Position numbers and translations under genes: made by a program. From Desulfosporosinus sp. FKB (GTDB lineage: Bacteria; Bacillota; Desulfitobacteriia; Desulfitobacteriales; Desulfitobacteriaceae), in contig NZ_NADJ01000015.1 in assembly GCF_002196705.1 (NCBI RefSeq), forward strand, positions 62,001 to 126,000: a stretch of 64,000 nucleotides of DNA, written 5' to 3'. The stretch's first letter is position 1, and each line of letters begins with the position of its first letter. Below, piece after piece: positions 35,041 to 44,358 of the stretch. The notes beneath the pieces are model-generated. The model saw nothing but the letters and a program-made list of their open reading frames with translations. It was not told the origin of the DNA and ran no database searches.

Positions 35041-35337
35041 TTAAATACTCTCCGCTGCCGGAATGTAGACAGCTCTGTCTGTTGGTTTAGCTAAATAAGG
35101 AGTGACAGTTTCATTCCAGGCTTTGAAATGAGCAGTTTTAAGATGTTCATCCATAGCCTGCTGAGAATTATAAACTTCGTACAGCACAAATTTTGATGAA
35201 TCATCCCTGCACTGGAAAAAATCAAAACTCTCTATGCCTTCTTCCTGAATGGAATTCCTTCGGTTTATCCTCGTTGCCTCAATAAATGCCTTGACGTCTG
35301 ACTCTTTTACGTAAAAGGTTACAATTTTAATTAACAT
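35041..35337 (-). CDS. Antibiotic biosynthesis monooxygenase (ABM) domain protein
   Basis: A 98-aa ferredoxin-like-fold protein of the ABM/YgiN group. Typical features are IKIVTFYVKESDVKAFIEA at the start, then GIESFDFFQ, FVLYEVYNSQQAMDEH and HFKAWNETVTPYL. Small ABM proteins often act on quinols or bind heme, or are merely structural. The ATG at 35337 is preceded by AAGGAGAG. Function here is unknown. Confidence 0.8.
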   Translation of the reverse strand: MLIKIVTFYVKESDVKAFIEATRINRRNSIQEEGIESFDFFQCRDDSSKFVLYEVYNSQQAMDEHLKTAHFKAWNETVTPYLAKPTDRAVYIPAAESI

Positions 35338-35392
35338 ATACCATCTCTCCTTCAAATATTGTTTTCCCTTTTATTGTTAAAGATAATGAAGA

Positions 35393-35656
35393 TTAATAAG
35401 TCTTCTCTGGAGACTCGATAAACCATTGGATTAATCCGCAGCGAGTACAAATGAGAATAGTCGCTGACTTATTGAGCCAATCAAGATTTAGAAACGTGGC
35501 ACCAGCAGTATTCAATTGTGCTGAACCTTCTTCGAAAACGTCATTTTTGCAATGAGGACATATCACTTTTATAGTTGCAACTTCATACCGACTTGGTCCG
35601 AACGATTCTTTTATGGCTTTAGCACCTCTTTTTAATCCTTCAATGAAATCCGGCAT
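35393..35656 (-). CDS. Small zinc-ribbon protein, hypothetical
   Basis: An 87-aa protein with two CxxC pairs, VICPHCKND and LICTRCGLI, about 33 residues apart, making a likely zinc ribbon. The N-terminus (MPDFIEGLKRGAKAIKESF) is basic and amphipathic. I cannot assign a function. It is upstream of the ABM gene on the same strand with a 55-base gap and may share its transcript. Confidence 0.6.
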   Translation of the reverse strand: MPDFIEGLKRGAKAIKESFGPSRYEVATIKVICPHCKNDVFEEGSAQLNTAGATFLNLDWLNKSATILICTRCGLIQWFIESPEKTY

Positions 35657-35908
35657 TATTTCACCATCCTTGTGAATTTAATCTGGTTATGCTTAGAGTT
35701 TGTAATCATATAGATTGACGTTTCTTTTATGTTTTTATGGCTGGGAAATTTCATAGGTATATTCTGCAGCTTACTTATATAACATTAATTCCCATAAAAC
35801 TATTATACATAGTAACAATTCCATTATTATTGTCTTTTTCCTTCAAAAAAAATTGCAGCCCTTAAAACATTCCCTATCGCTCTCAGAAGGTAATTGAAAT
35901 ATCTATAC

Positions 35909-35934
35909 AAAAAAATCCCCTCACAATGAGGGGA
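35909..35934 (-). terminator. Intrinsic terminator
   Basis: TCCCCTC (35916-35922) and GAGGGGA (35928-35934) with a five-base loop, followed on the minus strand by seven T residues. It would end the transcript that contains the CHASE4/GGDEF/HD-GYP gene and perhaps the small frame at 35968. Confidence 0.85.
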
Positions 35935-35967
35935 AGATAGAGGAGGAAAAGAGTGAATAACTCTATG

Positions 35968-36210
35968 TTAACCGCCAATTGGCAGATAATAAGTTAGCTT
36001 CCATTTATAGTTATAATTTGTACTAAACACTAGAACACTGCTTTGTTTTCTGACCTTTTCTGACTTTAGTATACCCTCTTTGGGTATATCGCTCAACCCA
36101 TAAATTTGACCATTATTGACCTTTAATTCTGGTTTTAACTGATTTTGACTTTCTACCTTCTCAAGGATTAAAAATTCGTTAATATTGATACAAAAATAAC
36201 CGATCACCAA
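35968..36210 (-). CDS. Doubtful 80-aa hypothetical ORF
   Basis: An 80-aa frame with a TTG start and no convincing ribosome site. The product ends in NYKWKLTYYLPIGG. It lies between the large c-di-GMP gene and a terminator on the same strand, so it would be transcribed. No domain or signal is recognised. It may be a genuine small protein or chance. Confidence 0.3.
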   Translation of the reverse strand: MVIGYFCININEFLILEKVESQNQLKPELKVNNGQIYGLSDIPKEGILKSEKVRKQSSVLVFSTNYNYKWKLTYYLPIGG

Positions 36211-36279
36211 TCTATGGGAAACGGTTATGACTTAGTAATCAGCATAGTCCTCTGAGAGGTGGAGGAATGATGTTGGAAT

Positions 36280-38739
36280 TTATGATGATATGATATCGTT
36301 TTTTTCTAACTTATTGTCCTTCAATAACTTGAGAAATACTTCAACAATAGCTGGATCAAATTGTTTTCCCGCACATGCTTTTAATTCTTCGATTGCCTCT
36401 TCTACACTAATGGCAGCTTTGTATGGTCTAGTATTCGTCATAACATCAAAAGAATCAACTATGCTTAATATTCTTGCCATCTTCGGTATCCCTTCGCCTT
36501 TTAAGCCATTAGGATATCCCTTCCCATCATATCGCTCATGATGCGAAAGAATATTCTTGGCAATATGCGATAGTTCCGGCGTTGACTCGGCAATACGAAA
36601 GCCTATTTCTGAATGTTTTTTCATGATACCCCATTCTTCTTCAGATAGTTTGTCCGGTTTCATTAATATATGATCAGGAATCGCAATTTTGCCAATATCA
36701 TGGAGCATTGCAAACAATGCTAATTCGTCAAGTTCGTACTGCGAAAATCTCATTGCCTCACCAATTTTTACGCACATAGTCCTCAGTCTAGCTGCGTGTT
36801 CTTCGGTTTCTTGGTCTTTTTCAAAAAGGGTTCTTTCGAGAGACAAGAGCGTTGAACTTCTAAGGCTTGTACTTTCTAAAAGCTTATTTTGGTACATTCT
36901 TTCCTCAGCTATTTTTATAATATCTTTACTTTTGTAATTACCTGTCTTTTCAGCGCTTCCGATTGCAATGCTTAATTTTATAGGAAGATCCGGCGAAATA
37001 TTTTTACATTCGCTTTTAATTTTTTTAATAACTTCTTGACAATATAGTTGATCCTTATCTTTAATGAGAATAATAAATTCATCTCCACCCCAACGAGCGA
37101 TGATATCGCTCACTGAGCAGCTTTTCTTGAAAATTTCAGAGATTTGGCATAATAACTTATCACCCTGATTATGCCCATAGGTATCATTGGTATATTTCAA
37201 TCCATTTAAATCACCCATCAAGATTTGATAGTTTGATTCAGCGGATTGATCTAAACTTTCCAGCACTTTTTCCATATACGCTCTATTTTTCAGACCGGTT
37301 AACTTATCGGTATAACTCAAACTATATAATTCTTGCTCAATCCGTTTTTGCGTTGTAATATCTGAAAAAGTCCCCACCACACGTTTGGGTTGTCCTGAAG
37401 AATCATAATCAACGACTTTACCACGATTTAAGATCCAAATCTGTTCCCCAGTTATTTTGCATACACTGTATTCTTCATGTAAATACTCCTTGTCTCCACG
37501 AATACACTCGTCCAAGGCATTATTTATAGTTGATCCATCTTCTTGAGCTGGACAGAAGTATTTTTTGTAAAGGTCTTCCTTATTAAGCGTTTCATCGCCA
37601 ACTAACCTTAACCACTCAGAGTTAATATATAGATTCATATCTTCAATTCTCAGGTCCCAGAACCCATCATTGGTTGCTTCCATTGTTAACCTGAATCGTT
37701 CTTCGCCTTCTTGGATATCTTTGTATGCTGTTTTAATTTCTTCAAGCATCTGATTGATAGCTGTCGCTAACCTCGAAATTTCATCCTTTCCACTAAGCTC
37801 AATTCTTGACCAAACGTCTTTTCGTATACTTACCTCATGGACAAAACTATAAAGCTTGTGTAAACGTTTCAGTATTGTTCGATCAATTGCGAGGATACAG
37901 ATTACGATTATCGTAAACAATCCCGCTAAAAACACCCACCTAAATAGATGCAGAGTTTTGATTCCCTGATCATAAATATTCCTTTGCCTCTTCATAGTTA
38001 TTGCAATATCGGGATTTCCGTTAAGATCTTTGACAAAAGCTGTAGCCATTGCCAGGGTTTTGCTTTTTTCAATTACTAAGTCATCATCAAGAGATCTTGC
38101 TTGGATTTGATTAACGCTTCCAATTTCTATGGTCTCATGAGTAACTTCGTCCAGATAATTCAAATAACTTTTATCCAGATATTGCCCAATGACAAGATAA
38201 CCTTCAGCAGGAGGCTTCTCATCGGATTGAGTAATCGAGGTAATAAGAATAATCATAGGTCTGTTTGAGACCATAAGCATTCCGGCAAGTATATCATTTC
38301 CTCGAATATTCAATAATTGTTGTTGATGTTTATTGATGTAACTAATAACACCAGTATCAATTGGAGTTTTAACACCATTCTCCAGATCATAACCTTTAGC
38401 GTAAATGATCTTTCCCTTATTATTTAAAAATATCATCATGTTAAGGGACAAGTCAGTAAATGTTGAATTCTGTAAATTGTCCTTAATATATGCTTGATTA
38501 CTGTCTTTAATAAAATTAAACGTGTCATCCCATTTTGCCCAATCCAGGAGAGTGCTTCTTAAAGAATCTTTTCTTGAGTTTAACATAATAGATATACTTT
38601 TATAATTTTGTTTTAAGATTTGATCTTCTTGATTTAATAAGTTATCAATTAAAAATATTCGAATTGCACCTAACATAACTAGAGCAACAGCTAGTGCACC
38701 CGCAGAAATTACAATAAAAGTTTTAAGCCTGATCCCCAT
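36280..38739 (-). CDS. CHASE4-HAMP-PAS-GGDEF-HD-GYP c-di-GMP signalling protein
   Basis: An 819-aa membrane sensor with opposing output domains. A membrane helix (about 8-29) is followed by an extracytoplasmic CHASE4 domain (about 45-200, LLDWAKWDDTFNF is characteristic). A second helix (about 265-285), HAMP and a PAS domain (about 345-470) come next. The GGDEF domain is intact (RWGGDEFIILI), so it should make c-di-GMP. The HD-GYP domain keeps LHDIGKIAIPDHIL and HHERYDGKGYPNGL, so it should hydrolyse it. Balance between the two would depend on the external signal. Confidence 0.9.
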   Translation of the reverse strand: MGIRLKTFIVISAGALAVALVMLGAIRIFLIDNLLNQEDQILKQNYKSISIMLNSRKDSLRSTLLDWAKWDDTFNFIKDSNQAYIKDNLQNSTFTDLSLNMMIFLNNKGKIIYAKGYDLENGVKTPIDTGVISYINKHQQQLLNIRGNDILAGMLMVSNRPMIILITSITQSDEKPPAEGYLVIGQYLDKSYLNYLDEVTHETIEIGSVNQIQARSLDDDLVIEKSKTLAMATAFVKDLNGNPDIAITMKRQRNIYDQGIKTLHLFRWVFLAGLFTIIVICILAIDRTILKRLHKLYSFVHEVSIRKDVWSRIELSGKDEISRLATAINQMLEEIKTAYKDIQEGEERFRLTMEATNDGFWDLRIEDMNLYINSEWLRLVGDETLNKEDLYKKYFCPAQEDGSTINNALDECIRGDKEYLHEEYSVCKITGEQIWILNRGKVVDYDSSGQPKRVVGTFSDITTQKRIEQELYSLSYTDKLTGLKNRAYMEKVLESLDQSAESNYQILMGDLNGLKYTNDTYGHNQGDKLLCQISEIFKKSCSVSDIIARWGGDEFIILIKDKDQLYCQEVIKKIKSECKNISPDLPIKLSIAIGSAEKTGNYKSKDIIKIAEERMYQNKLLESTSLRSSTLLSLERTLFEKDQETEEHAARLRTMCVKIGEAMRFSQYELDELALFAMLHDIGKIAIPDHILMKPDKLSEEEWGIMKKHSEIGFRIAESTPELSHIAKNILSHHERYDGKGYPNGLKGEGIPKMARILSIVDSFDVMTNTRPYKAAISVEEAIEELKACAGKQFDPAIVEVFLKLLKDNKLEKNDIISS

Positions 38740-38947
38740 AACCCTAACCTCTTCTCAACAACCTATGAACTAAATTTAGAAATGTCCGTTTTTTCTTGAT
38801 ATACAATATTCGACGTAATTCGATTATTCTCCTTTAATTATTTGCTAAGAATTTTCCTCCTTTTAAAAACAATATAGTTTCCTAAACTTTTCACTGAAAA
38901 ATCTTTTTTAAAGTTCATCACATCTACGAAAATATTTCGCATAGCAA

Positions 38948-38974
38948 ACCGCTGAACCTGTCAGGTTCAGCGGT
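38948..38974 (-). terminator. Hairpin after mscL
   Basis: Arms ACCGCTGAACCTG and CAGGTTCAGCGGT form an almost perfect 27-base palindrome. On the minus strand it is followed by TTTGC, so the T tract is weak, but it lies 35 bases past the mscL stop codon. Confidence 0.6.
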
Positions 38975-39009
38975 CTTAAGAGATGCTCTATGGATTTTGG
39001 ATTAACTTT

Positions 39010-39459
39010 TTAGTCATTCAGAATTGCAGTGCAATGTGGACATCTTGTAGCCTTGAGGTTGATTTCGGTAATACAATAAGGACAAGTTTTAGTTTTCGAT
39101 GGTTCATCTTCAACCTCTTTCTTCTTAGTAAAGCGATTAACTTGCTTAATAACTATGAAAATGGAAAAGGCGATAATTAAGAAATTAATAACATTATTAA
39201 TAAACGTACCGTAATTTATGGTTGCCACTCCAGCATTCTTGGCCTCAACGAGTGTCTTATAATGTCCGCTTCCGAGTACAATAAACAAATTAGAAAAGTC
39301 AACTTTACCCAGAAGAATACCTAGAAGAGGCATGATGATATCACTGACCAGAGAAGTAACGATCTTACCGAATGCGCCCCCGATAATCACACCAATAGCC
39401 AAATCAATGACATTCCCTTTAAGCGAAAACTCTTTAAATTCCTTCCACATTTTCCACAT
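39010..39459 (-). CDS. mscL: Large-conductance mechanosensitive channel with C-terminal zinc ribbon
   Basis: A 149-aa MscL, the pentameric tension-gated channel that releases solutes on osmotic downshock. It has [18 protein letters not shown] at the start, the first membrane helix ([19 protein letters not shown]) and the second ([18 protein letters not shown]). Unlike the classic protein, the C-terminus carries CPYCITEIN and CPHCTAIL, a zinc-ribbon-like addition that replaces the usual helical bundle tail. ATG at 39459 follows AGGAGGGAGGAT. It is a gene on its own behind a hairpin. Confidence 0.93.
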   Translation of the reverse strand: MWKMWKEFKEFSLKGNVIDLAIGVIIGGAFGKIVTSLVSDIIMPLLGILLGKVDFSNLFIVLGSGHYKTLVEAKNAGVATINYGTFINNVINFLIIAFSIFIVIKQVNRFTKKKEVEDEPSKTKTCPYCITEINLKATRCPHCTAILND

Positions 39460-39494
39460 ATCCTCCCTCCTGTCCAAACTGACTCAAAGTATAA

Positions 39495-39962
39495 TTAAAG
39501 GCTTCTTAAATCCTCTAAAACCTGCTCAACATGACCCTTAACTTTAACTTTAGGGTAGATTTTACGAATTACTCCGTCTTGATCAATAAGAAAAGTCGTA
39601 CGTTCGATTCCCATACTCTTTTTACCATACATAGTCTTTTCTTTCCAAACATCATAAGCCTGAATGATCTCTAAATTCGGATCACTTATCAAGATAAAAG
39701 GAAGCTGATACTTTTCAATAAATTTGTGATGACTTCCCATGGGGTCTTTACTCACACCAATTACCAAAGTGTCATTACTGCTTAAATCTGTGTAATGGTC
39801 ACGAAAATCACAGGCCTCCGTAGTACAACCAGAAGTCATATCTTTAGGATAAAAATAAAGGACTATCTTTTTACCGCGAAGTTCTGATAGTTTTACGGGC
39901 TGGCCGTGACTTCCTTCAGCAAGAAAATCAGGCGCAATATCTCCTGTTTTGAGCATCTTCAT
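39495..39962 (-). CDS. bcp: Thiol peroxidase, Bcp-type peroxiredoxin
   Basis: A 155-aa atypical peroxiredoxin that reduces hydroperoxides, using thioredoxin. The peroxidatic cysteine is in SGCTTEACDFRD, with a second cysteine five residues later that can act as resolving cysteine. The region ahead, VLYFYPKDMTSG, is the family signature. ATG at 39962 is preceded by AGAAAGGATTG. mscL lies 35 bases downstream. Confidence 0.93.
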   Translation of the reverse strand: MKMLKTGDIAPDFLAEGSHGQPVKLSELRGKKIVLYFYPKDMTSGCTTEACDFRDHYTDLSSNDTLVIGVSKDPMGSHHKFIEKYQLPFILISDPNLEIIQAYDVWKEKTMYGKKSMGIERTTFLIDQDGVIRKIYPKVKVKGHVEQVLEDLRSL

Positions 39963-40140
39963 CAATCCTTTCTGAATCAAGAAGTAATCCCTTATTATAG
40001 AATGTAAAACATTTAATGATAAAACTCAAATCACTAGCCAGTTCCTGAATATGTGTATACCCAAAAATTCTCCAATAATTATGTAATTCCTGCGAATCTT
40101 AGGACTAAAAATCGTAAAAGCCATAAATTATATAAAAAAT

Positions 40141-40164
40141 AAGCCCTGTCCTCTGACAGAGCTT
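40141..40164 (-). terminator. Terminator after the OsmC gene
   Basis: AAGCCCTGTC (40141-40150) pairs with GACAGAGCTT (40155-40164), with one wobble, followed on the minus strand by TATTTTTTATA. It lies 14 bases past the stop codon. Confidence 0.8.
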
Positions 40165-40177
40165 CAAAATCAAATTG

Positions 40178-40591
40178 CTAACATTGGGTATTTCGTAGAT
40201 TTCCATTCACATAACACTCAACTTCAATATCTGCACTTTTTTGCAAAATATTAAATACTGTGCAGTAACTCTTCCCAAGTTTTATGGCTTTAATTACCTT
40301 ATTTTCTTGTTCCTCATCAACTTCTAGCTGGTAAATTATTTTAATTTTGGTGAAGAGCTTTGGCGGTTCAACGTCTCGCTCTGCCTCTGTAACAACTTTT
40401 AACGTCTTGAGTGATACTCTCATTTTAGCTAAAATCTCCAATAAAACTCCGATACTGCAGCTTACTAACCCTGCTAAAACAAGATCTGTCGCTTTCGGGC
40501 CGTTTTCATTTACTACAAGCTCAATATCCGGATTAAGAGACAGAACAACATTCTTACCGTTTTGCCAAGTCCCAGCTACCTGCTGCTTCAT
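40178..40591 (-). CDS. OsmC family protein
   Basis: A 137-aa OsmC-fold protein. The two cysteines of the redox site sit in LVSCSIGVLLEI and GKSYCTVFNIL. Family members reduce organic hydroperoxides, or in the YhfA-like branch have other thiol chemistry. Start ATG at 40591 follows AGAGAGGAATTAT. It lies downstream of the thioredoxin-reductase-like gene on the same strand, which fits a thiol-redox theme, but a gap of about 95 bases separates them. Confidence 0.85.
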   Translation of the reverse strand: MKQQVAGTWQNGKNVVLSLNPDIELVVNENGPKATDLVLAGLVSCSIGVLLEILAKMRVSLKTLKVVTEAERDVEPPKLFTKIKIIYQLEVDEEQENKVIKAIKLGKSYCTVFNILQKSADIEVECYVNGNLRNTQC

Positions 40592-40685
40592 TATAATTCC
40601 TCTCTTATTCACTCTTTTTCATACAATCAAATAACACACAATCCTCTTGCTTGATATACAACCATCATTAATACCACTTAATCAA

Positions 40686-41900
40686 TTAGCTTAATTGCCT
40701 CTTCAAACTTTCTTTATCCATTACACAAACAACTCGTTTGATTTCCCGTCCTTTATCAAGCACCACAACCGAAGGAACGATTTCAATACTAAATTTATGC
40801 GCGAGATTCTTCTTAGTGGCTATATCGATTTTCATGACGTTATAGGGTTCTGCCAGTTCTTTGTTTACTTCTTCTAATAAAGTACCGTATTCCAAGCTTG
40901 TATTGTTTAACGCATTGAAGAAAAGTAAGAGAACTTTTTTATCACTTTGGAGAACGTTCGACTTAAAGGCATTCAATTCTTCAATATACCGCTCAGCAGC
41001 TACAGCCGCCGTGGCCCCATCGCCGGCTGCCGAGACGACTTGCCTTAAATATTTAACCCTATTATCTCCTACCGCATAAACTCCTTCAAGATTTGTTTCC
41101 ATCAGGTCGTTGACAGGTATATATCCTCGTTGATCCAACTCTACGCCACTGTCTTTAAGAATTTGCGTAGAAGGTATCATACCGACGAAGAAAAATACTC
41201 CCTGGCAGGTCAATTCTGAAGACTCCCCTGTTTTAAGGTTCTTAATTTTTACGCCCTCAACATTTTCTTCTCCCAAAACTTCTTCGACAGTGGCGTTCCA
41301 AATGAACTCCATTTTTTTATTTTGGAAGGCGCGCTCTGCACTGAGTTTATTGCAATCTAAAATACCCTCATCATGAAGCACAATCACTGTAACTTTTTGG
41401 GCAAACTTAGTAATATACATACCTTCCTCGATGGCTTGGTCGCCGCTGCCGATGACAACGACATCCTCACCTTCAAAGAATTCAGCATCACAGGTGGCAC
41501 AATAAGCTACTCCACTGCCTTGAAGTCGTTTCTCACCCGGAATGTTCAGGAGTCTTGGCTCACTGCCGCAAGCTAAAATCACAGCCTTAGCTGTAAATTC
41601 CTTTCCCTTTTTGGTTTTGATGACTTTATCTTCTTGGGAAAAATCAGTACTTAAAACCTGATCCCTTAAAAATTCTACGCCAAAGCTTTCTGCATGTTTT
41701 TTAAAGTCCAGCATAAGATCAGAGCCGCTGATCAGTCCGTAGCCAGGATAATTGACAATTTCCCGTGTTGTATTCACTAATCCCCCAACAGTTCCCTTAT
41801 TAATAATCAGGGTTTTAAGCTTAGCTCTGCCGCCATAGATACCGGCAGATAATCCGGCAGGTCCACCGCCGATAATTATTAAATCATACGCATTGGTCAT
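40686..41900 (-). CDS. Thioredoxin reductase-like flavoprotein with a degenerate thioredoxin domain
   Basis: A 404-aa protein. Residues about 1-310 match low-molecular-weight thioredoxin reductases: IIIGGGPAGLSAGIYGGRA for FAD, the redox CATCD motif and GDNRVKYLRQVVSAAGDGA. The second nucleotide loop is VVIGSGDQAIEEGMY, but the arginine-rich HRRxxxR motif expected for NADPH is not present (VLHDEGILDC stands there). Residues about 318-404 are a thioredoxin-fold domain with no CxxC (FFNALNNTSLEYGTLL). The electron donor may therefore not be NADPH. It follows the thioredoxin gene by 14 bases and likely reduces it. Confidence 0.88.
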   Translation of the reverse strand: MTNAYDLIIIGGGPAGLSAGIYGGRAKLKTLIINKGTVGGLVNTTREIVNYPGYGLISGSDLMLDFKKHAESFGVEFLRDQVLSTDFSQEDKVIKTKKGKEFTAKAVILACGSEPRLLNIPGEKRLQGSGVAYCATCDAEFFEGEDVVVIGSGDQAIEEGMYITKFAQKVTVIVLHDEGILDCNKLSAERAFQNKKMEFIWNATVEEVLGEENVEGVKIKNLKTGESSELTCQGVFFFVGMIPSTQILKDSGVELDQRGYIPVNDLMETNLEGVYAVGDNRVKYLRQVVSAAGDGATAAVAAERYIEELNAFKSNVLQSDKKVLLLFFNALNNTSLEYGTLLEEVNKELAEPYNVMKIDIATKKNLAHKFSIEIVPSVVVLDKGREIKRVVCVMDKESLKRQLS

Positions 41901-41914
41901 TTGTTCATTCCACC

Positions 41915-42247
41915 TTATGAATCTGAATTTAACACATCTGTAATTCTTTCCTCGACGTCCTCTTCCTCAACCTTCCCGGTTAATTTACCTTGATATTCTC
42001 CATCTTTAAAGAAAAGGATTTGCGGAACGCCTTTGAGGGAAAATTTTTGATATAAGCTCTTATCTTCCTCAACATCAACATAATAAAAACCATACTTGCC
42101 ATCAAATTGCGGCTGCAAATCTTCCAAGACAGGCACGACGCTTTGACAGACATGACAGCTTTTTCGGGAGAAAATAACCAAACAAGGTTCTCCGTCATTG
42201 TAAATCACTTCTTCGAAACGACTCGAATTTAATTGTACTAATGACAT
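41915..42247 (-). CDS. Thioredoxin-like protein (CHVC active site)
   Basis: A 110-aa thioredoxin-fold protein with active site SCHVCQSVVPVLE, so CxxC with His-Val between the cysteines in place of Gly-Pro. The cis-proline region reads GVPQILFFKDG. It is in line with the arylsulfotransferase gene (122 bases upstream) and the flavoprotein gene (14 bases downstream). Gram-negative AssT uses a dedicated DsbL/DsbI pair; here a cytoplasmic thioredoxin and reductase take the same place. That they serve the sulfotransferase is inference. Confidence 0.85.
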   Translation of the reverse strand: MSLVQLNSSRFEEVIYNDGEPCLVIFSRKSCHVCQSVVPVLEDLQPQFDGKYGFYYVDVEEDKSLYQKFSLKGVPQILFFKDGEYQGKLTGKVEEEDVEERITDVLNSDS

Positions 42248-42287
42248 TTTTTGTACACTCCTTTATAGTGAAAAACTACAAGTGAAA

Positions 42288-42349
42288 TGCTCCCTTGCGA
42301 GTACAGATCTAGGATTATTAATTATCTGTCGTCTGCTTCGAAGGGAGCA
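42288..42349 (-). repeat. Long hairpin between assT and the thioredoxin gene
   Basis: Outer arms TGCTCCCTT (42288-42296) and AAGGGAGCA (42341-42349), inner arms ACAGAT (42303-42308) and ATCTGT (42324-42329). There is no T tract, so it is more likely an mRNA stability or partial-termination element, letting assT be expressed above the redox pair. Confidence 0.5.
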
Positions 42350-42369
42350 TAGTGCGATGTTGGATTATC

Positions 42370-44262
42370 TTAAAAGTTTGCCGAAAAATGAGTATCATAG
42401 CGTTTATTATCAATATCTAAAAAGATGTGATAATCACCGGATAATCCTTCTCTGCTGACATAGAACTGAAAATCATTATCGTTTTGCTCCTCAAACGAAA
42501 CACAGGCTGCAGTAACATCATGAACCACGGTTGGAACTGAGTAGAACCTGGATCCGTTCTCACCCTGTAATTCAATAAAGACTTCCGATCCTTCCTTGAA
42601 GGTTGCCCGCAGGGCCAAGCGATCTTCTTCGAGGATTAAGGATAGATTGTGTTTCGCCGGTAGTTCTACCCCTGCATCTTTAAATTTAACTTTAAATCCA
42701 AATTCGGGAGTTACGCCAAAGCCACCCAGGAACTCGCCTTTACCAAGGGTTAACTTCGTCGTTTCATCATATAAGGAGAGTCTTCTGGCTCGATAATAAT
42801 TACCGCCTAAAACTTTCAATTCATATTTAACCTCATCATTTTGAACTTCAACGGTAATGGACTCCAAGGTTAAATGAATATGCTCGTCTTTATATTTATT
42901 TAATAACATTGCGCCTAAACCGTCTGTATGTTTTCCACGATAAGTGGCAATACCTCCGGAGTGAATCATATAGTTTCCTTCACTATAGTAATCAACGTTG
43001 CAAATATAAGGGGAGTAAAATTCTGCTCCTCGTTCTTTACCATACTGCCAAATTTGCTCGATTTCCATTTTGTCCGTATCAATTCGATAAATAACTCCAC
43101 GTGAGAAGTTGTCTTCAGGTGAAATTCTTGTAGCTTCGTTCTTTGAACGATAGGTTCCATTATCAAAGACGAAGACATCCCCATTAGGCAGAATTCTGGC
43201 GGCATGTTGCTCATATTGCCAATCAAAATCACCTTTAGTCACGTTTTTGAAGAAATACTTTTGCCACTCCTCTCCCCACCCTTCGGGATCACCAAGAATC
43301 CAGTTCAATTTTGACGTATCATAATCGAAGTTAATAATCGCATCCTTATGTCTGCCCGACATTGTAATGGAGTTCGTCGCTCTGTCATACCATACTGCGT
43401 TATTATGGAACCAATCATGGTGGTTCCAATCTCCTGCATTCCCTTTTTCTCTGGGTAATATCTTAAGAAGATCCCAAGATTTAAGGACTTCCCCAGTTTT
43501 TCTATCGACTTCAACAACAAAATCTTCAACAGATTCTTCAAAGTCATTATCAGAAGCCGCCAAAAGGTTCCCGTTTTCTAACTCGATCGCATCATGATGG
43601 AACCCGCCCGGCAAGCGATATTCTTTATAGATTTTGCCGCAAAAATCCATTTCCATAAGGCCAACCGTATAATAGGGCTTTTGCATCGTTCGGTAAGAAG
43701 TATAGAGAAGTCTTCCATTAGCAAGTTTTTTAATATCCCAGCTTTGCTTGTTCGTTATAACCCATCTTAAATCACCGGCATAATCAAAACCGACCGTTTG
43801 GGCTGAACTGATTAACGGGGTCGTTGTCGAGATGATCATGAGATCTTTCCCGAAATACTCAGATGTAGTATGACAATACAGAGCTCTATTAACGTCGAGC
43901 TCTTCAACTTTAATTTTAACTTCTGACGTTTTCCCATTGCCAAGGACGATACTCACCGTGTTTTCATAGTTGTCGTATAGTCCATAAATCGGTAATACAT
44001 GCTCCTTGGCAGATGCAAAGGTATGGGTAAGATCACCTTCTGCTGCTTTGCCTTTTACGGTGATTTGGGCAGTCGTTTCTTCATCAGTATTAAAGCAAAT
44101 CACTGCAGCAAGAGGATTAATTAGATAGGGATTTTTGACAACAAGCGGGTTTTCCAGTGTATAAGTTCCAGATCTAAACTCAGCTAAATACTTTTCTTCT
44201 GACTCAGCTTGTAGGGTAATCAAATGCTTTTCGGTATTTAAGTAATTGCTCAAGATGTTCAC
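42370..44262 (-). CDS. assT: Aryl-sulfate sulfotransferase (ASST family)
   Basis: A 630-aa PAPS-independent sulfotransferase that moves sulfate from one aryl sulfate to another phenol through a sulfohistidine. An N-terminal beta domain (about 1-110) precedes the propeller. Active-site segments are DWNHHDWFHNNAVWY, MSGRHKDAIINFD and DWQYEQHAARILPNGD, which hold the conserved His, Asn and Arg residues. There is no signal peptide, unlike the periplasmic enterobacterial enzyme, so it probably acts in the cytoplasm. Similar enzymes are known from Desulfitobacterium. It is first of the assT-thioredoxin-flavoprotein unit and divergent from a LysR regulator. Confidence 0.92.
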   Translation of the reverse strand: MNILSNYLNTEKHLITLQAESEEKYLAEFRSGTYTLENPLVVKNPYLINPLAAVICFNTDEETTAQITVKGKAAEGDLTHTFASAKEHVLPIYGLYDNYENTVSIVLGNGKTSEVKIKVEELDVNRALYCHTTSEYFGKDLMIISTTTPLISSAQTVGFDYAGDLRWVITNKQSWDIKKLANGRLLYTSYRTMQKPYYTVGLMEMDFCGKIYKEYRLPGGFHHDAIELENGNLLAASDNDFEESVEDFVVEVDRKTGEVLKSWDLLKILPREKGNAGDWNHHDWFHNNAVWYDRATNSITMSGRHKDAIINFDYDTSKLNWILGDPEGWGEEWQKYFFKNVTKGDFDWQYEQHAARILPNGDVFVFDNGTYRSKNEATRISPEDNFSRGVIYRIDTDKMEIEQIWQYGKERGAEFYSPYICNVDYYSEGNYMIHSGGIATYRGKHTDGLGAMLLNKYKDEHIHLTLESITVEVQNDEVKYELKVLGGNYYRARRLSLYDETTKLTLGKGEFLGGFGVTPEFGFKVKFKDAGVELPAKHNLSLILEEDRLALRATFKEGSEVFIELQGENGSRFYSVPTVVHDVTAACVSFEEQNDNDFQFYVSREGLSGDYHIFLDIDNKRYDTHFSANF

Positions 44263-44358
44263 TCCTTATCAGATGTCTAAGGGCACTGTCCTTGTTCTAT
44301 TAATCACATTATACATTTCATAAAATATTACATAAAACACAACTTCATTGTTTAAAAT

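Noticed and set aside
35953-35997. Tiny plus-strand frame after AGGAGG
   Set aside because: The ribosome site is good, but the frame is only 14 codons and lies beside a minus-strand terminator; likely chance.
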